64,000 nt of DNA from Crambe crambe (Eukaryota; Porifera; Demospongiae; Poecilosclerida; Crambeidae). A model generated the notes under the pieces. That model saw only the letters and a list, made by a program, of their open reading frames with translations, did no database searches and was not told where the DNA came from. The position numbers were made by a program, and so were the translations under genes. Of the stretch, positions 33,201 to 43,948 are shown in pieces. The number at the start of each line of letters is the position of its first letter. The first letter of the stretch is position 1. The stretch lies in the NCBI GenBank assembly GCA_963924555.1, contig OZ004590.1, positions 3,318,501-3,382,500 on the forward strand. The letters are read 5' to 3'.

Positions 33201-35780
33201 ATTCTTTGCCGATGGAAGTCAGATCATTCCTTTCACAAACTATACTTTTCGTGTGGCTGGATTAACCGCGCAAGGTCAAGGACCCTACTCTGAAATAATG
33301 ACTATTCAGACATTGGAAAGCAGTATGTTTTAGAGGTTTATTGATATGCTAGTACTCATTCAAACTTTTATTCTGTAGCCCCAGGTCCTGTGTCTCCCCT
33401 CAGTAGCAAAGTAAGGTTCACTTCCATAGACATCACATGGGATCGCCCTGAGCGACCAAATGGAATCATTTTACGTTACGAGATCGTCTACAGGGTTAAC
33501 GATAGTACTTCTCCTATCACTAACACCACTACAAATCCAAATGATACTATAACGTTTAAAATCCCAGCACTGACTCTAGGGACTAGAGTGTCTGTCTCAG
33601 TCAGTGCCTACACTAGTGTAGGTCGAGGAGAAGCTGTTAACCTAATAAACCTGGTCACACTTTCTGAAACACGTGAGTTCATGCTAAAAATTCAGTAAAC
33701 ACCAATTCTAATGCAAAATTTTCATAGTTTTGAAGCATTAGCTATTACATATTTTCAAAATCATGTCCATGGAAACTTCCCGTTAGTGATTGATAACATT
33801 TCTTGCTTGTAGCTGTGGTGGCAGGAGTTCGACTTGAGACCATTGATGAAACTTCAGTTCAAGTTTCATGGAATAGAATTCCCCTTGATGAGATTACTAA
33901 TTACACAGTGTACTATAGACCCTTAGGCAGCAGGAAAAGACAAGCTTGTGAAATGGCAGTTGTTGTTCCTAGTTCTCGGGACTTTGTGGAGATTCGAAAT
34001 TTGGAGACTGAAACGAGGTACCAGTTTCAGGTCGAAGCTACTGCTCTACTGGATGATGGTACACGTTTGACAGGACAAAGATCTCCAGTTGTCAGGCAGG
34101 ATACAACTAATCCAAGTCCAACTGAGGGTAATAATATTCAACTAAGATTCATGAACCTTACACACAGCCATCTCTACTTGTCTTTTTTATATTTTCTCTG
34201 GTGTGCAGTATTTATTAATGACCCCTTTCCAGTCTCTATTCCCGCCATTTAAAGTTGCCCTTATTATTTTTCACAACAGGCCAAAATTATGGAAGAGACT
34301 TGTCCATAGCTGTGGTTGTTTCAATCCTCTTGACCATCATCATAAATACTGCTATTATGCTTGTGGTGTTTTATGTGTGTTTAAGGAAAAAGTAAGTACA
34401 GTCATGTGATAGTAACTGCTAGTCAGTTAAAATTATGCCCTAAAAAATCAACAGATATTAAATCAAAAGTTGACTAGCTTATGGAATATGTTTGCCCCAA
34501 TCAAGTTATACGTACATGTATGGTGATGCATCTAGCTACATTAGCTATAGTGGCTATTAATAGCATGTATTGGTCATTTCAGGAAGAATGGAAATGGAAC
34601 TGGAAAAGAAAATACATATGTGGCTGAAACCGATAAGTAGGTAACACTAGGGACTGTAGCTATATAAATCCGGATACTCCCGAGCATGAGGGATATAAGT
34701 ATTTTGTGTCTGCCCAGCCGAAGATCAAAGAATGCGGCGCGCAAAACACCAGCTCGCTGTTGACCAGCTAGAATGTTCTGTCTTTTATACTACTAGCCAC
34801 TCTCAGAAAAGCTTATTGGGTTTGAAACGTGGAATTTTAATGTTATTCATTGACCACGGTGCACGTTTTAATAATGATATTCATTGACCACATTCCACGT
34901 TCAAACCCAACAAGCTTTTCAGATTGTAGCCAGCATAAAAGGCAGAACTTCCGAGCTGTCTCACAGCGCGGGCTGGCGTTTCGCTTGCCAGTTTGCTGCT
35001 AGGTCACTGTGCCTTGCCCTGCGTGGGTGAGTTAAAGCACAGTGCGTGGGTGGGTTGTAGCACACTCGAACTTTATGCGATTTAAAGTTCGAGCGGCTTC
35101 TTTGATCTTCGGGCTGGGCATGACACAAAGTACATATGAAGTCTGTTATGTGTAGTTACAATCTATACCTATAAGTGCATGAGTAGCACTATGGGAGCCT
35201 GTATGAATCTATGTAAAATAGGTTGTCGCTGGTTCTGATTTTGCCAAGGCAATCAGCATGATTGCTAATATAGGCACTATAATATTATCGGCTACTATAT
35301 GGATTTTTGTGGTTTATAACAAGTGTAGCAGCTAAGTGAACATCACCTTGGCTTTAAGAGAAAACAGAATTAGCTATCTATCAAAGGTTCGAGTCCTTTG
35401 CTTTTAGTGGGGAGTTGAGATTTGGAATTGACTTATGAGAAGTATTAGCTATGTGGTATTTGCGTATTCTTCGGTAGCACATATGGGTTTAGTGACTTTA
35501 GGTCTTTTTAGTCATACAAGTCAAGGGTTAGTAGCGGCTGTAGCATGTTGATTCCAAGGTGACCAGAATTACACTCCAACAGGAATTACCCAACCTTACC
35601 TTAACTATAATTATGCCTGCATCATAATAAGTTAACTATTCTAGCTCCTTTAGAATGAGTGATCGAGAAGAAATGGATATGAAAGCATGCGTGGCCTATG
35701 CACAATTTCCATCAGCACAGACTCCAGCATCTCATGAAGGAGCTCCATCAACTGATACTGAAGCAATATATGATAATTAA
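27250..35780 (+). CDS. Ig/FN3 type I membrane receptor, copy 2 (11 exons, ~856 aa)
   Basis: Exons: 27250-27316, 29907-30299, 31643-31963, 32083-32367, 32427-32720, 33023-33322, 33379-33672, 33813-34127, 34280-34391, 34583-34636, 35645-35780; the joined frame is 2571 nt and open to TAA. Same order as copy 1: signal peptide, Ig-like domain with Cys-Trp-Cys (GLLCSS, VAWW, FTCRR), Cys-less Ig-like domain, five FN3 modules, TM helix (LSIAVVVSILLTIIINTAIM), short tail. Domain exons are again bounded by phase-1 introns. The tail has NTYVAE, ACVAYAQF and ends IYDN, so the three tyrosines of copy 1 are kept although an insertion (PSTDT) precedes the last. FN3-5 is longer than in copy 1 and basic (GSRKRQAC). 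The most divergent exons are Ig-1 and FN3-5; Ig-2 and FN3-1 to 4 are nearly identical. No kinase domain; role inferred as surface recognition or adhesion. Confidence 0.85.
27317..29906. other. Intron 1 of receptor copy 2
   Basis: The first ~200 bp resemble the start of intron 1 of copy 1. A C-run is at 28847-28858. An open frame on the minus strand at 28824-29177 is not recognised and probably chance. A TE-like end (CTAGGTTTATTAAG..GGGGCAAAAAAA) lies near 27.55 kb. The inverted repeat arm at 29495-29710 is listed separately. Confidence 0.5.
29495..29710. repeat. Inverted repeat arm (right)
   Basis: Inverted partner of 26900-27125, including GCTTATTACTTTCTACAGCA, CTTATCTAAGTGGATTGTAG, and GCTACATGAACATACCCTGG at its outer end. 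Related to the repeats at 6.9-7.16 kb. Confidence 0.7.
31168..31260. repeat. Palindromic MITE in intron 2 of receptor copy 2
   Basis: The arms ACATGGGTGCCAGGGTTTCA plus TGGATTATAAACAA and their inverse TTGTTTATAATCCATAAAAC plus CTATGACACCCATGT are longer than in copy 1 (13643-13726), where part of the right arm (TTATAATCCAT) has been lost. Confidence 0.75.
34690..35140. mobile_element. TIR element in the last intron of receptor copy 2
   Basis: The left end TTTTGTGTCTGCCCAGCCGA plus AGATCAAAGAA is inverted at the right end (TTCTTTGATCTTCGGGCTGG then GCATGACACAAAG). A second inverted pair lies inside, GCTTATTGGGTTTGAAACGT against ACGTTCAAACCCAACAAGCT. A GC-richer part with CTGGCGTTTCGCTTGCCAG is near the right end. 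No protein. Receptor copy 1 lacks it; a related end lies at 20.47-20.53 kb. Confidence 0.8.
35383..35565 (+). other. Probable nuclear mitochondrial insert: tRNA T-arm plus nad4-like fragment
   Basis: AAAGG-TTCGAGT-CCTTT (35383-35399) is a perfect 5-bp T-arm with a 7-base TTCGAGT loop, followed by GCTTTTAG, as at the 3' end of a tRNA. About 60 bp later the frame from 35465 reads YSSVAHMGLVTLGLFSHTSQ then GLVAAVAC, the style of NADH dehydrogenase subunit 4 (AYSSVSHM...LGLFS), followed by TGA TTC, where TGA is Trp in mitochondrial code. It lies inside an intron of receptor copy 2 and is absent from copy 1. Assignment rests on short motifs; the upstream part of the tRNA is not identifiable. Confidence 0.55.
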
Positions 35781-36015
35781 TTACTTGTACATGTAGATAT
35801 ACATAGCTAATGCATGTATGTAACAGACTGTCGTAGTGACATACGTAGCTGCATAATTATAATGTGTGCAAATAACTTGACGATTTTATATCTAGTCTAA
35901 TTTTGTGAATTCCAAGATTCTTTTCCTCCCAAATAGCTAACATCATTTTATGATTAAAGATCCTATTCCCACTAATCTAGCTATATATTATTAGCTAGCT
36001 GTGTTATGGGGAGTG

Positions 36016-36139
36016 AAGTAGGGATGGGAGTAGTTGGTATGGTTATTGAAATTTGCTCTCTTGTTCATGAACTTTTATGCACAGACATCCCTACTTGTCT
36101 GTTTTATTTAGAATACAATATTTGCAGATGATATATAAT
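36016..36139. mobile_element. Short MITE with AGTAGGGATG / CATCCCTACT ends
   Basis: AGTAGGGATGGG near the left and ACATCCCTACTTGT near the right, then TTTATTTAGAATACAATATT. A close copy is at 46674-46787. The subterminal motif is shared with the foldback elements at 5.9, 20.6 and 57.6 kb. Confidence 0.7.
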
Positions 36140-36146
36140 AGCTAGT

Positions 36147-36287
36147 TAGACAATGAGACCTAGGGATCTAAGTTATTCAGAGACCCGAGGGCCCTGGGCT
36201 GTAGCGACCCGAGCGCAGCGAGGGCGCTACTAAGGGCCCGAGGGTCTCTAAATAACTTAGATCCCGTTGGTCAAGTTGTCTAACTTA
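36147..36287. mobile_element. Palindromic MITE, ~140 bp
   Basis: GTTAGACAA, GATCTAAGTTATT and AGAGACCCGAGGGCCC on the left are mirrored by GGGCCCGAGGGTCTCT, AATAACTTAGATC and TTGTCTAAC on the right. The GC-rich centre (CGACCCGAGCGCAGCGAGGG) stands out from AT-rich flanks. Confidence 0.85.
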
Positions 36288-36385
36288 TTTAGAACATAGC
36301 AACAATCTCTAAGCACAAAAACAAAAAAAAAAAAAAACTTATCCGTTAGCTAGCTGTAGCTGTCTAGCCACCGCTACACCTTGCA

Positions 36386-37750
36386 ATGTTGAGGTTCTTT
36401 GATAAAGAAGGCAGAGATATCACAGAGGAGTTTACTTCTACTCGCCAGTACTGTGCTAACCCAAGTTGCCTTGGTGAGCCTTGGTGCTCTGCGTGGGGCA
36501 TCTGCCAGGCTCAAGAACCTGAACAAACTGTTCCAGAATCTGCCAGCACTATAAGTGGGAATGGAGACATGGAACAGGAAATTGACCATATTTTGCTGTA
36601 ACTGAGTCAGCAGCTAGAATCCCATAGCCCCACCCTTGAACAGCAGGTCGACTCCAGCAGCCCCACCCAACAGCAGCCCACACCCCATAGTATTGCCACC
36701 CAGAATGCTGCCTCTGCTATTTCACAACACTCTACTGGTAACAGTTCATGCTTTGCTACCCCAATGACCAATGAGCAGGTAGTAGAAGCACGCAAAATGG
36801 CTGTTCCTAAAAGGACAATGCAAGACACCCAGTATTGTGTGAGGCAGTGGGAAGCCTGGCGAGACCACCGGAATCTCAGTGGTCCTGTAGTACCCCCACT
36901 CCAAGACATGGATATGCGCACTCTCGCACACTGGTTGACTAGGTTTATCCTGGAAGTGAGGAAAATGAGTATCCACCTAACACCCTCCACCACATAGTTT
37001 GTGGCATCATGCGCCATCTGCGAACCACCAGTAGACATGAAATCGACATCTTCAAGGATCACGAATTTTCCCTAGCCTTGATGCTGAAATGAAGCGTCTA
37101 CAATCAAAGGGCGTTGGTTCAGTGCACAAATAAGCAGAGCCATTCACCACAGAGGAGGAGGAACTACTGTGGGAAAATAAAATTCTTGGTGACCACAGTC
37201 CAGAGGCTTTACTTAACACAATCATTTACATGAATGGATTGTACTTTGCACTTCGCTCTGGGGACGAACATAGAAACTTGCAACACAACCCTTGTCAAAT
37301 TCAGGTAGTTGAAAGGCAGGGCGAGAGGCCTTATCTCCTCTACACAGAGGATATCTCCAAAAATCGACCTGGAGGACTGAAGGGGCGAAAGCACAAGCCT
37401 AAAGTAGTTCAACATCATTCAAACACTGAAAATCCAGCAAGGTGCTTTGTCCGTTTGTTCAAGTTGTACATGTCTCTTTGCCCTGATGGAGCCTTCTATC
37501 TTGGGCCCTTGAAGAACCCCACAAATGATTGCTGGTACTCTACGGTACCAGTCGGTAGAAACAAGCTGGCTAAGGCTGTGTCCAAAATGTGTGAAGCTTG
37601 TGGAATTGAGGGATTCAAGACAAATCACTCTTTGCGGGCCACAGCAGCAACTCGCCTCTACCCATCCGGTATTGATGAGCAGCTTGTGATGGAACGGACT
37701 GGACATCGGAGTCTAGAGGGTATTCGATCCTACAAACGCACATCTTGCTG
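36386..37750 (+). pseudogene. Crypton-type tyrosine recombinase (DUF3504-like), inactivated
   Basis: Three frames must be joined to read one protein: 36386-36961 (with an in-frame TAA at 36599), a ~38-codon middle piece at about 36963-37090 (YPPNTLHHIVCGIMRHLRTT), and 37080-37750 (with an in-frame TAA near 37128). The last part keeps the tyrosine-recombinase layout: first Arg in FALRSGDE (about 37254), H-S-L-R (37626-37637), GHRS, and a terminal Tyr in RSYKR. This is the catalytic domain shared by Crypton transposons and their domesticated relatives (ZMYM, QRICH1, KCTD1-type). Two nonsense codons and two frameshifts show it is dead; the catalytic residues are still present, so decay is recent. 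Confidence 0.85.
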
Positions 37751-37930
37751 ATCAAAAAGAAATTGTGTCAGATAATCAACACAACAAAAAAGCAGTGTAC
37801 TGAGAATACCTTGATGCCAATTGCTAGCAACACAGCTTCAGTTCACCAGTCTCAAAATGCTTCCCTTCCTGGTTCATATACCTTTAACCAGTGTGGTTCA
37901 GTTACCATCAATATCAATACTGCGAAGTAA

Positions 37931-38270
37931 ACACTACTTCATCTACATCCATAGCACATAGCTCATATACCGTGTTATCTTGAACCAGTAATCATCAATG
38001 TCAATCATCAATGTCAATACTGCAAAGTAAACACAACTTCATCTACATCCATAGCACATAGCTGTATTAGCACCTCATAATCATCACATGATCTCAGCTC
38101 ACCACAAAATTATGAATTATTACAAAACAGGAAGTGCTAACAGTAGGTTTACTAAGTGCCCAGGGCACTTAGTAAACCTACTCAGGGCACTTAGTAAACC
38201 TACTGTTAGGCACTTAGTATCCCTGTGATGCATTATGAGGTTTAGAAGATCTGATTTTGTATTGTGAATG
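37931..38270. repeat. Direct and inverted repeats after the Crypton remnant
   Basis: CATCTACATCCATAGCACAT with flanks occurs twice (about 37938 and 38040). At 38134-38213 the string CAGTAGGTTTACTAAGTGCC is followed by two inverted copies, giving a hairpin of about 22 bp per arm. This could be the 3' end of the Crypton insertion. No coding sequence. Confidence 0.6.
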
Positions 38271-38940
38271 TACAAAGCTGTGTTCTAATGATTGGATGTT
38301 GACCAACCAATGACAACCATGGAGTGTTGACAAAAGGTCTACAAATAATACAGTAACTAGCTAAACCATGCATAAACAAAAAATAAGTCACAAGGCAATT
38401 TTGTTTTGAACTGTAAAATACATACACTACTGATAACTTACTATTATAATTATGCCTTCAGTTTCTCATGTAGCTACGTACGTAATTGCATTGCACTTTT
38501 GGTAGTATAAGCTATGAAAAGAAAGTAACTTTAGTCCTTAATAACTAGCTACACAGGGAAAAACATAAATAAAAAAAAGGTAGGGATGACTGATGGAAAT
38601 GGGTCGATCTTATTCTGTACATATAGCTATCCGACCAGCAATCCCTACTGCTCTGCCGATCATACATTCTTTTCAGGTCGTGTGCACAGTGTGTTTGCTT
38701 GTCTAATGTTCAATAGAAGTGCTTGTAGCTAGCTATTTGGAAAGATAATTATTAGTTTACAACAATAATTTATTTCTGTAATTAGCATGTAATTTTTCAT
38801 TTAACAATGAAAATTAATTAGCAATAAAAAATTACAGTATTGCATTAGCTATCATATAATATAAGCATTAGGGAGTGCAGAGTTCTATTTACTACTGACA
38901 AAAAAAACCAACAACAACAAAAATCAAACAAATATCTTAT

Positions 38941-40922
38941 TTACAACAGTTGCAAAGATTTTTTCTCACTGAAGGTAAAATTTTGGGAAGGAATAAGCAA
39001 AATTGGCATGAGAGTACACTTAAAAGTATAGCCAACATGAAGAACAGTGTTACTTCTCCAGCCATTTTGATCATTGCCATGATCAAGTATTAACCAATAT
39101 GATGGTATTTGTGTGACTAACAGCACCAAAATAAAAATCAGTGCATTGACTTTTTTGGTGTCACGGAACTCTCGCATTCGTATTTTCCTGCTTTTTATTG
39201 CAACGGACACGACTGCAAGCATGAGAATCAGTAAATATATGAGCATTAGCATGAGGAACAAAGTAAGGTCACCTTCACATTGTACTCCTACTTCTATGTA
39301 ACCAACTTTCTCAATTTCTGTAACCTGCAATGTATATGAACTCAGTGATGAAAATAGAATTAAAATAAGAATGTTTGGAGACACTATCACTAAAATAAAG
39401 ACTCCTAATGCCAGATCTGACGAGAGTTTGCTTGTTTTTCTAAATGTATTGAAAATGTGATAAACTCGTAACATTTTGACAAGGAGTGTTGCTGATATCA
39501 AAGGGAGGGGAAATCCCATTCCATTAAACCACACAATAATGTGGCAAAAGACAGAGTTTAAAACTCGAAACTCAAAATTTACCTAAAGTGTGATCTTATT
39601 GTAATAAGAATCCAAGATAGCAGCCAATGAAGATTAACATACTAAGAGTTACACTTGTGGCTTTGATCTCTGCTGTATTTCGATAATATAAGTACAGTAA
39701 TTGTAACAATTAATCTCTAATGTAGCAAACCAAAGTGGTATTCGTGATCTTCTTATTCGAGGTATATCATCGTCTGGTACAGTGCCTTGAAAAAAACTTT
39801 GAAATGTGCCAGAATTGCTGTAAAAGTATGCTTGCAGAGTTTCTGTATAGTTCTTTACTTGAGTGATTCTTACATTTCTTTGAACTTGATTATCTAATTC
39901 TTCCTGTTGAGCCCCAAAAGTCAGTTAGGGAGATTTTATCAACAACACCAGAAATATTATTCCCAATAGCTGAAACTATACTCTGAATTGCATCATGTAA
40001 AATCTTTTCTTGTGTTGAATCAGAAGTTGATGCATTTATCTTACATTTCTCACTTGAGGGATTATTATAGTTGATGTTGGTAGAGAAATCCTGATGGATA
40101 AAGATTACTCCTTGAAGCACCTGCAGGCTGAAGTTACATCTTGGTATTTCATGTTTGTCTATGCTGTGGACTATCCAAGCATATTTAGGCCATGTCAGGT
40201 TGTTCAGATATGCTGTACGGAGTATTTGACTGGCTATGTAGCAGTCTACAGATAAAAATATGATCTTGGTATTAGAATCTTTGATATGCTGGACCAAAAC
40301 TTCATTATTAACGTTAACTGTTGTATATTCTGTATAAGGAGAAATTTTTATATTGTGTGTGTCTGCTTTCTTCAGTAATAAATTTGCTGTTTGTGAGAAG
40401 TAGGTAGCTATCAAGATTGTTACTGATGATGCCTATTCTTGTCCAGTTGAATTCCTTCAAGAGATGGAGGAAGGCATTTATTATGACAGATGAAGATGAT
40501 GATATATAGAAGATGCCATGACCAGTGGCTGTATCTGTCACTAAAGATGAGGCATACATCAGTGGGATAGTGCTATTCATGCGGGAGAGGAGAGATGATA
40601 CTATCACACTCTCCATATGATATGCTGTAGTTATGATGCCAACAATATTGTAGTTATTATGATGAAATCTATGCTGGATGAAAGCCTACAGTAAACAATA
40701 TCCACTCAGTGATGGATGGCAGTAAGTTTGATTGATCTCCATGAGATGAAAGTTATATCCAGTTGAATTGTGAACACAATTGAGAAAAATGCCTATTTGT
40801 TGTTGGATGCCTGTGATCTTTTCCATCCTGTTAAGTGGCATACGTTCACCTTTGGGTGTTAGTGACAAAAAGTAGGTTGATTCTGACTGGTATTCTGCCA
40901 CACATGAGCACAAAATTAACAC
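38941..40922 (-). pseudogene. GABA-B-like class C receptor, copy 1 (pseudogene)
   Basis: Minus strand; nearly identical to the intact copy at 47442-49532 but with many lesions: no ATG (the signal-peptide start is replaced), CAG to TAG at 40686-40688, a 4-bp insertion near 40409, an 8-bp deletion near 39893, deletions near 39700 and 39615, a 1-bp loss near 39583 and a 1-bp gain near 39020. The parts still read as a Venus-flytrap ligand domain (TTAYHMESVIVSSLLSRMNS) and a seven-helix domain (FRDTKKVNALIFILVLLVTQ). At least six independent breaks rule out function or a sequencing slip. Confidence 0.92.
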
Positions 40923-41917
40923 TGATAACTTGTACTATTATTATGCCTTCAGTGTCAGATAATAATAGTTATGCATGTTATTATATTGCACTTTTAGTTG
41001 CATTAGTATAAAAAGGAAATCTTCACAATAGCAACAGCAACTGCAAGTGTAGCTAGCTACTGATAGTAGCTATACCCTTTAAAAGTGTCAAGGAAGCATC
41101 TAATGGTGTTGCTATCACATTTCAATGTCAATTACGTAACACTCCATAATAATGTTATGCGGTTTCCCCAAATGCAGCAGATGATTATCATGAAGAAGTA
41201 TAGCCATGAACTTTTGTATACAGCCATGCATGATTTCTTGATCATTCCCCTGCACCATTATGACCAATAAAAGCATAGCTAGCTATTATGAGTCTTCATA
41301 CTGTCAGTAGTGAAACCTCAATTATCCAGCACCTCCTTATCTGGACCTCAATAAGTATATCTGGCATCTGATTATCCAACTACGTAAGTCAGTCAGTAGG
41401 GATGGCTGCATGCTTGATTATTAGCTAATAGATTGATTTGGAGAGGAACCAGTATTTCATGCAGTTATCTGCTTATCCAGCAGCCTGGAAAGAATTTTAT
41501 CAAAGGTGTACCATAATCATGCAGCACCTCCAGCCATGTGTGCGTGTGGTCAGAAAGCAGCGCCTACACTGCAGTCTTGCAGCTATAGTTATGTGGTCAT
41601 TATATGCATGAGCTGATTTTATAGTTGTAGACATGAGTACATCGTTCTTAATAAAAAAACAATAGCTAATCAAACAAAAACAACAACAAAACCCGTGGGA
41701 CTTTGAAAAGTTTATTAACACTCCTGACCCATCACCCCCAAGGCCTCTCCCCATTTCAATGTGCAATACCCTGCTACTTCCCTTTTGTATCAGTAGGTGC
41801 ATCCAACATGCCCCCCACAAGTAATTTGCTTGTCCAATATTAATAATATTATCATAATTGTTATTATTATTACACAATCATCATAATTAGCTATCACTAG
41901 ATTATTACCATGATTAA
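40923..41917. other. Intergenic between receptor copies 1 and 2
   Basis: The first part (40930-41280) is duplicated at 49735-50080. The remainder holds A-rich and TAAT-rich tracts. The open frames here are not convincing. Confidence 0.5.
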
Positions 41918-43948
41918 TTAGCAGTTGAGACTTTTTCTCACTGAAGGTAAAATTTTGGGAAGAAATAAGCAAAATTGGCACGACAGCACAGCTAAAATAT
42001 GGGCAACATGGAGAATAGTATTACTTTTCCAGCCTATGTCATCGTTACTGTTAATTATTAACCAATAAGTTGGTGTTTGTATGGCTAGCAGCACCAAAAT
42101 AAAAATCAGTGCATTGACTTTTTTTGTGTCTCGGAACCGTCGCATTCGTATTTTTCTGCTTTTTATTGCAACAGACACGACTGCAAGCATGAGAAATAAT
42201 AAATATGTGAGCATTAGCATGAGAAACACAGCAAGGTCACCTTCACATCGTGGTCCTACTTCTATGTAACCAACTTTCTCAATTTCTATAGCCTGCAATG
42301 TATATGAACTCAGTGATGAAAATAGAATTAAAATAAGAATGTTCGGAGACACTATCATTAAAATGAAGAATCCTAATGCCAGATCTGATGAGAGTTTGCT
42401 TGCTTTTCCGAATGTATTGAAGATGTGATAAATCCGTAACATTTTAACAAGTAGTACTGCCAATATCAGAGGGAGAGAAAATCCCATTCCATTTAACCAA
42501 AACGTAATGTGGCAAAAAATAGTGTTTAAAACTTGAAGCTCTAAATTTGCCTTGATGTTCTTTCTAATTGTGTTGAGAGTCAAGTATGCCAGAAGAAGAT
42601 AGCAGCCAATGAAGATCAATATACTCAGAGTTACACTTGTAGCTTTAATCTCTGCTGTATTTCGATAATATAGGTATAATATCAAGATGATGGTAACAAT
42701 GATGAAGCAGATAGTTATCTCCAATACAGCAAACCAAAGTGGTATTTGAGATCTTCTTATTCGAGGTATATCATCATCTGGTACAGTGCCATGAAAATAG
42801 CTTTGGAGTGTGCTAGAATTTCTATAAAAATATGCTTGCAGAATTTCTGTATAGTTCTTTACTTGAGTGATTCTTACATTTCTTGCAACTTGATTATCAG
42901 TAAATGTAATTCTTCCTGTTGAGCCCTGAAAATCAACATGGGAGATAATATTGCCAGAAATATTGTTCAATGTAGCTGCAACTATACTCCGAATTGCATC
43001 ATATGAAATATTTTGTTTGTGTGAATCTGAAACTGATGCATTTATCATACATTTCTCACTTGAAGGCTGTTCAAAATCATTGTCGATGTTGGTAGTAACG
43101 TCTTGATTGATAAAGATTACTCCTTGAAGTACCTGCAGGCTGAAGTTACATCGTAGCATCTCATGAGTTTCAATGCTGTGGACAATCCAAGCATATTTAG
43201 GCCATGTTAGGTTGTTCAGATATGCTGTATGGAGTATTTGACTGGCTACATAGCAGTCTACAGATAAAAATATGATCTTGGTATTAGAATCTTTGATATG
43301 CTGGACCAAAACTTCATTATTAACGTTAACTGTTGTATATTCTATATAAGGAGAAATTTTTATATTGCGTGTGTCTGCTTTCTTCAGTAATAAATTTGTT
43401 GTTCGTGAAAAGTAGGTATCAAGATTATTACTGATGATGCCTATTCTTGTCCAGTTGAATTCCTTCAAGAGATGGAGAAAGGCATTTACTATGACAGATG
43501 AAGATGATGACATATAGAAGATGCCAGAACCAGTGGCTGTATCTGACACTAAAGAAGAGGCATACATGAATGGGATAGCGATATTCATGTGGGAGAGAAG
43601 AGATGATACTATCACACTCTCCATGTGATATGCTGTAGTTATGATGCCAACGATATTGTAGTTATTATGATGAAATTTATGCTGGATGAAAGCCTGCAGT
43701 AAACAGTATCCACTCAGTGAAGTTGGATGGCAGTAAGTTTGATTGATCTCCATGAGATGAAAGTTATATCCAGTTGAATTGTGAATGCAATTGAGAAAAC
43801 TGTCTATTTGTTGTTGGATGTGTGTAATCTTTGGCATCCTGTTAAGTGGTATGTGTTCACTCTTCGATGTTAGTGACAAAAAGTAGATTGACTCTGACTG
43901 CACTGCCACACATGAACACAAAATTAATAGCATCAAGAAGACCACCAT
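41918..43948 (-). CDS. GABA-B-like class C GPCR, copy 2 (intronless, 676 aa)
   Basis: One open frame from ATG at 43948. Residues 1-20 form a signal peptide (MVVFLMLLILCSCVA). Residues ~25-385 form an extracellular Venus-flytrap domain (VGIITTAYHMESVIVSSLLS, YASSLVSDTATGSGIFY, LLKEFNWTRIGIISNN) with many N-x-S/T sites. A basic RRSQ segment precedes seven hydrophobic helices from about 405 to 665, including EIKATSVTLSILIFIGCYLL and the loop RFRDTKKVNALIF near 606, which is characteristic of metabotropic GABA-B receptors. There is no cysteine-rich linker between the two domains, as in GABA-B rather than mGlu receptors. The tail is very short (SVRKSLNC), lacking a coiled coil. Expected in the plasma membrane, coupling to G proteins; ligand not deducible. 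Confidence 0.9.
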   Translation of the reverse strand: MVVFLMLLILCSCVAVQSESIYFLSLTSKSEHIPLNRMPKITHIQQQIDSFLNCIHNSTGYNFHLMEINQTYCHPTSLSGYCLLQAFIQHKFHHNNYNIVGIITTAYHMESVIVSSLLSHMNIAIPFMYASSLVSDTATGSGIFYMSSSSSVIVNAFLHLLKEFNWTRIGIISNNLDTYFSRTTNLLLKKADTRNIKISPYIEYTTVNVNNEVLVQHIKDSNTKIIFLSVDCYVASQILHTAYLNNLTWPKYAWIVHSIETHEMLRCNFSLQVLQGVIFINQDVTTNIDNDFEQPSSEKCMINASVSDSHKQNISYDAIRSIVAATLNNISGNIISHVDFQGSTGRITFTDNQVARNVRITQVKNYTEILQAYFYRNSSTLQSYFHGTVPDDDIPRIRRSQIPLWFAVLEITICFIIVTIILILYLYYRNTAEIKATSVTLSILIFIGCYLLLAYLTLNTIRKNIKANLELQVLNTIFCHITFWLNGMGFSLPLILAVLLVKMLRIYHIFNTFGKASKLSSDLALGFFILMIVSPNILILILFSSLSSYTLQAIEIEKVGYIEVGPRCEGDLAVFLMLMLTYLLFLMLAVVSVAIKSRKIRMRRFRDTKKVNALIFILVLLAIQTPTYWLIINSNDDIGWKSNTILHVAHILAVLSCQFCLFLPKILPSVRKSLNC

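Larger units (their letters stand above)
38270..42300. repeat. Duplicated block, left copy (partner 46787-50690)
   Basis: Sequence from GATTGGATGTTGACCAACCA through the broken receptor copy, its 5' flank (TTGCACTTTTAGTTGCATTA), and the 3' end of the next receptor matches 46787-50690 in the same order and orientation. The non-coding flanks are as similar as the coding parts, so the copy is a DNA duplication rather than retroposition. Confidence 0.8.

Noticed and set aside
35383-35407. Functional nuclear tRNA gene
   Set aside because: Only the T-arm and part of the acceptor strand are recognisable; no D-arm, anticodon arm or full cloverleaf could be built.
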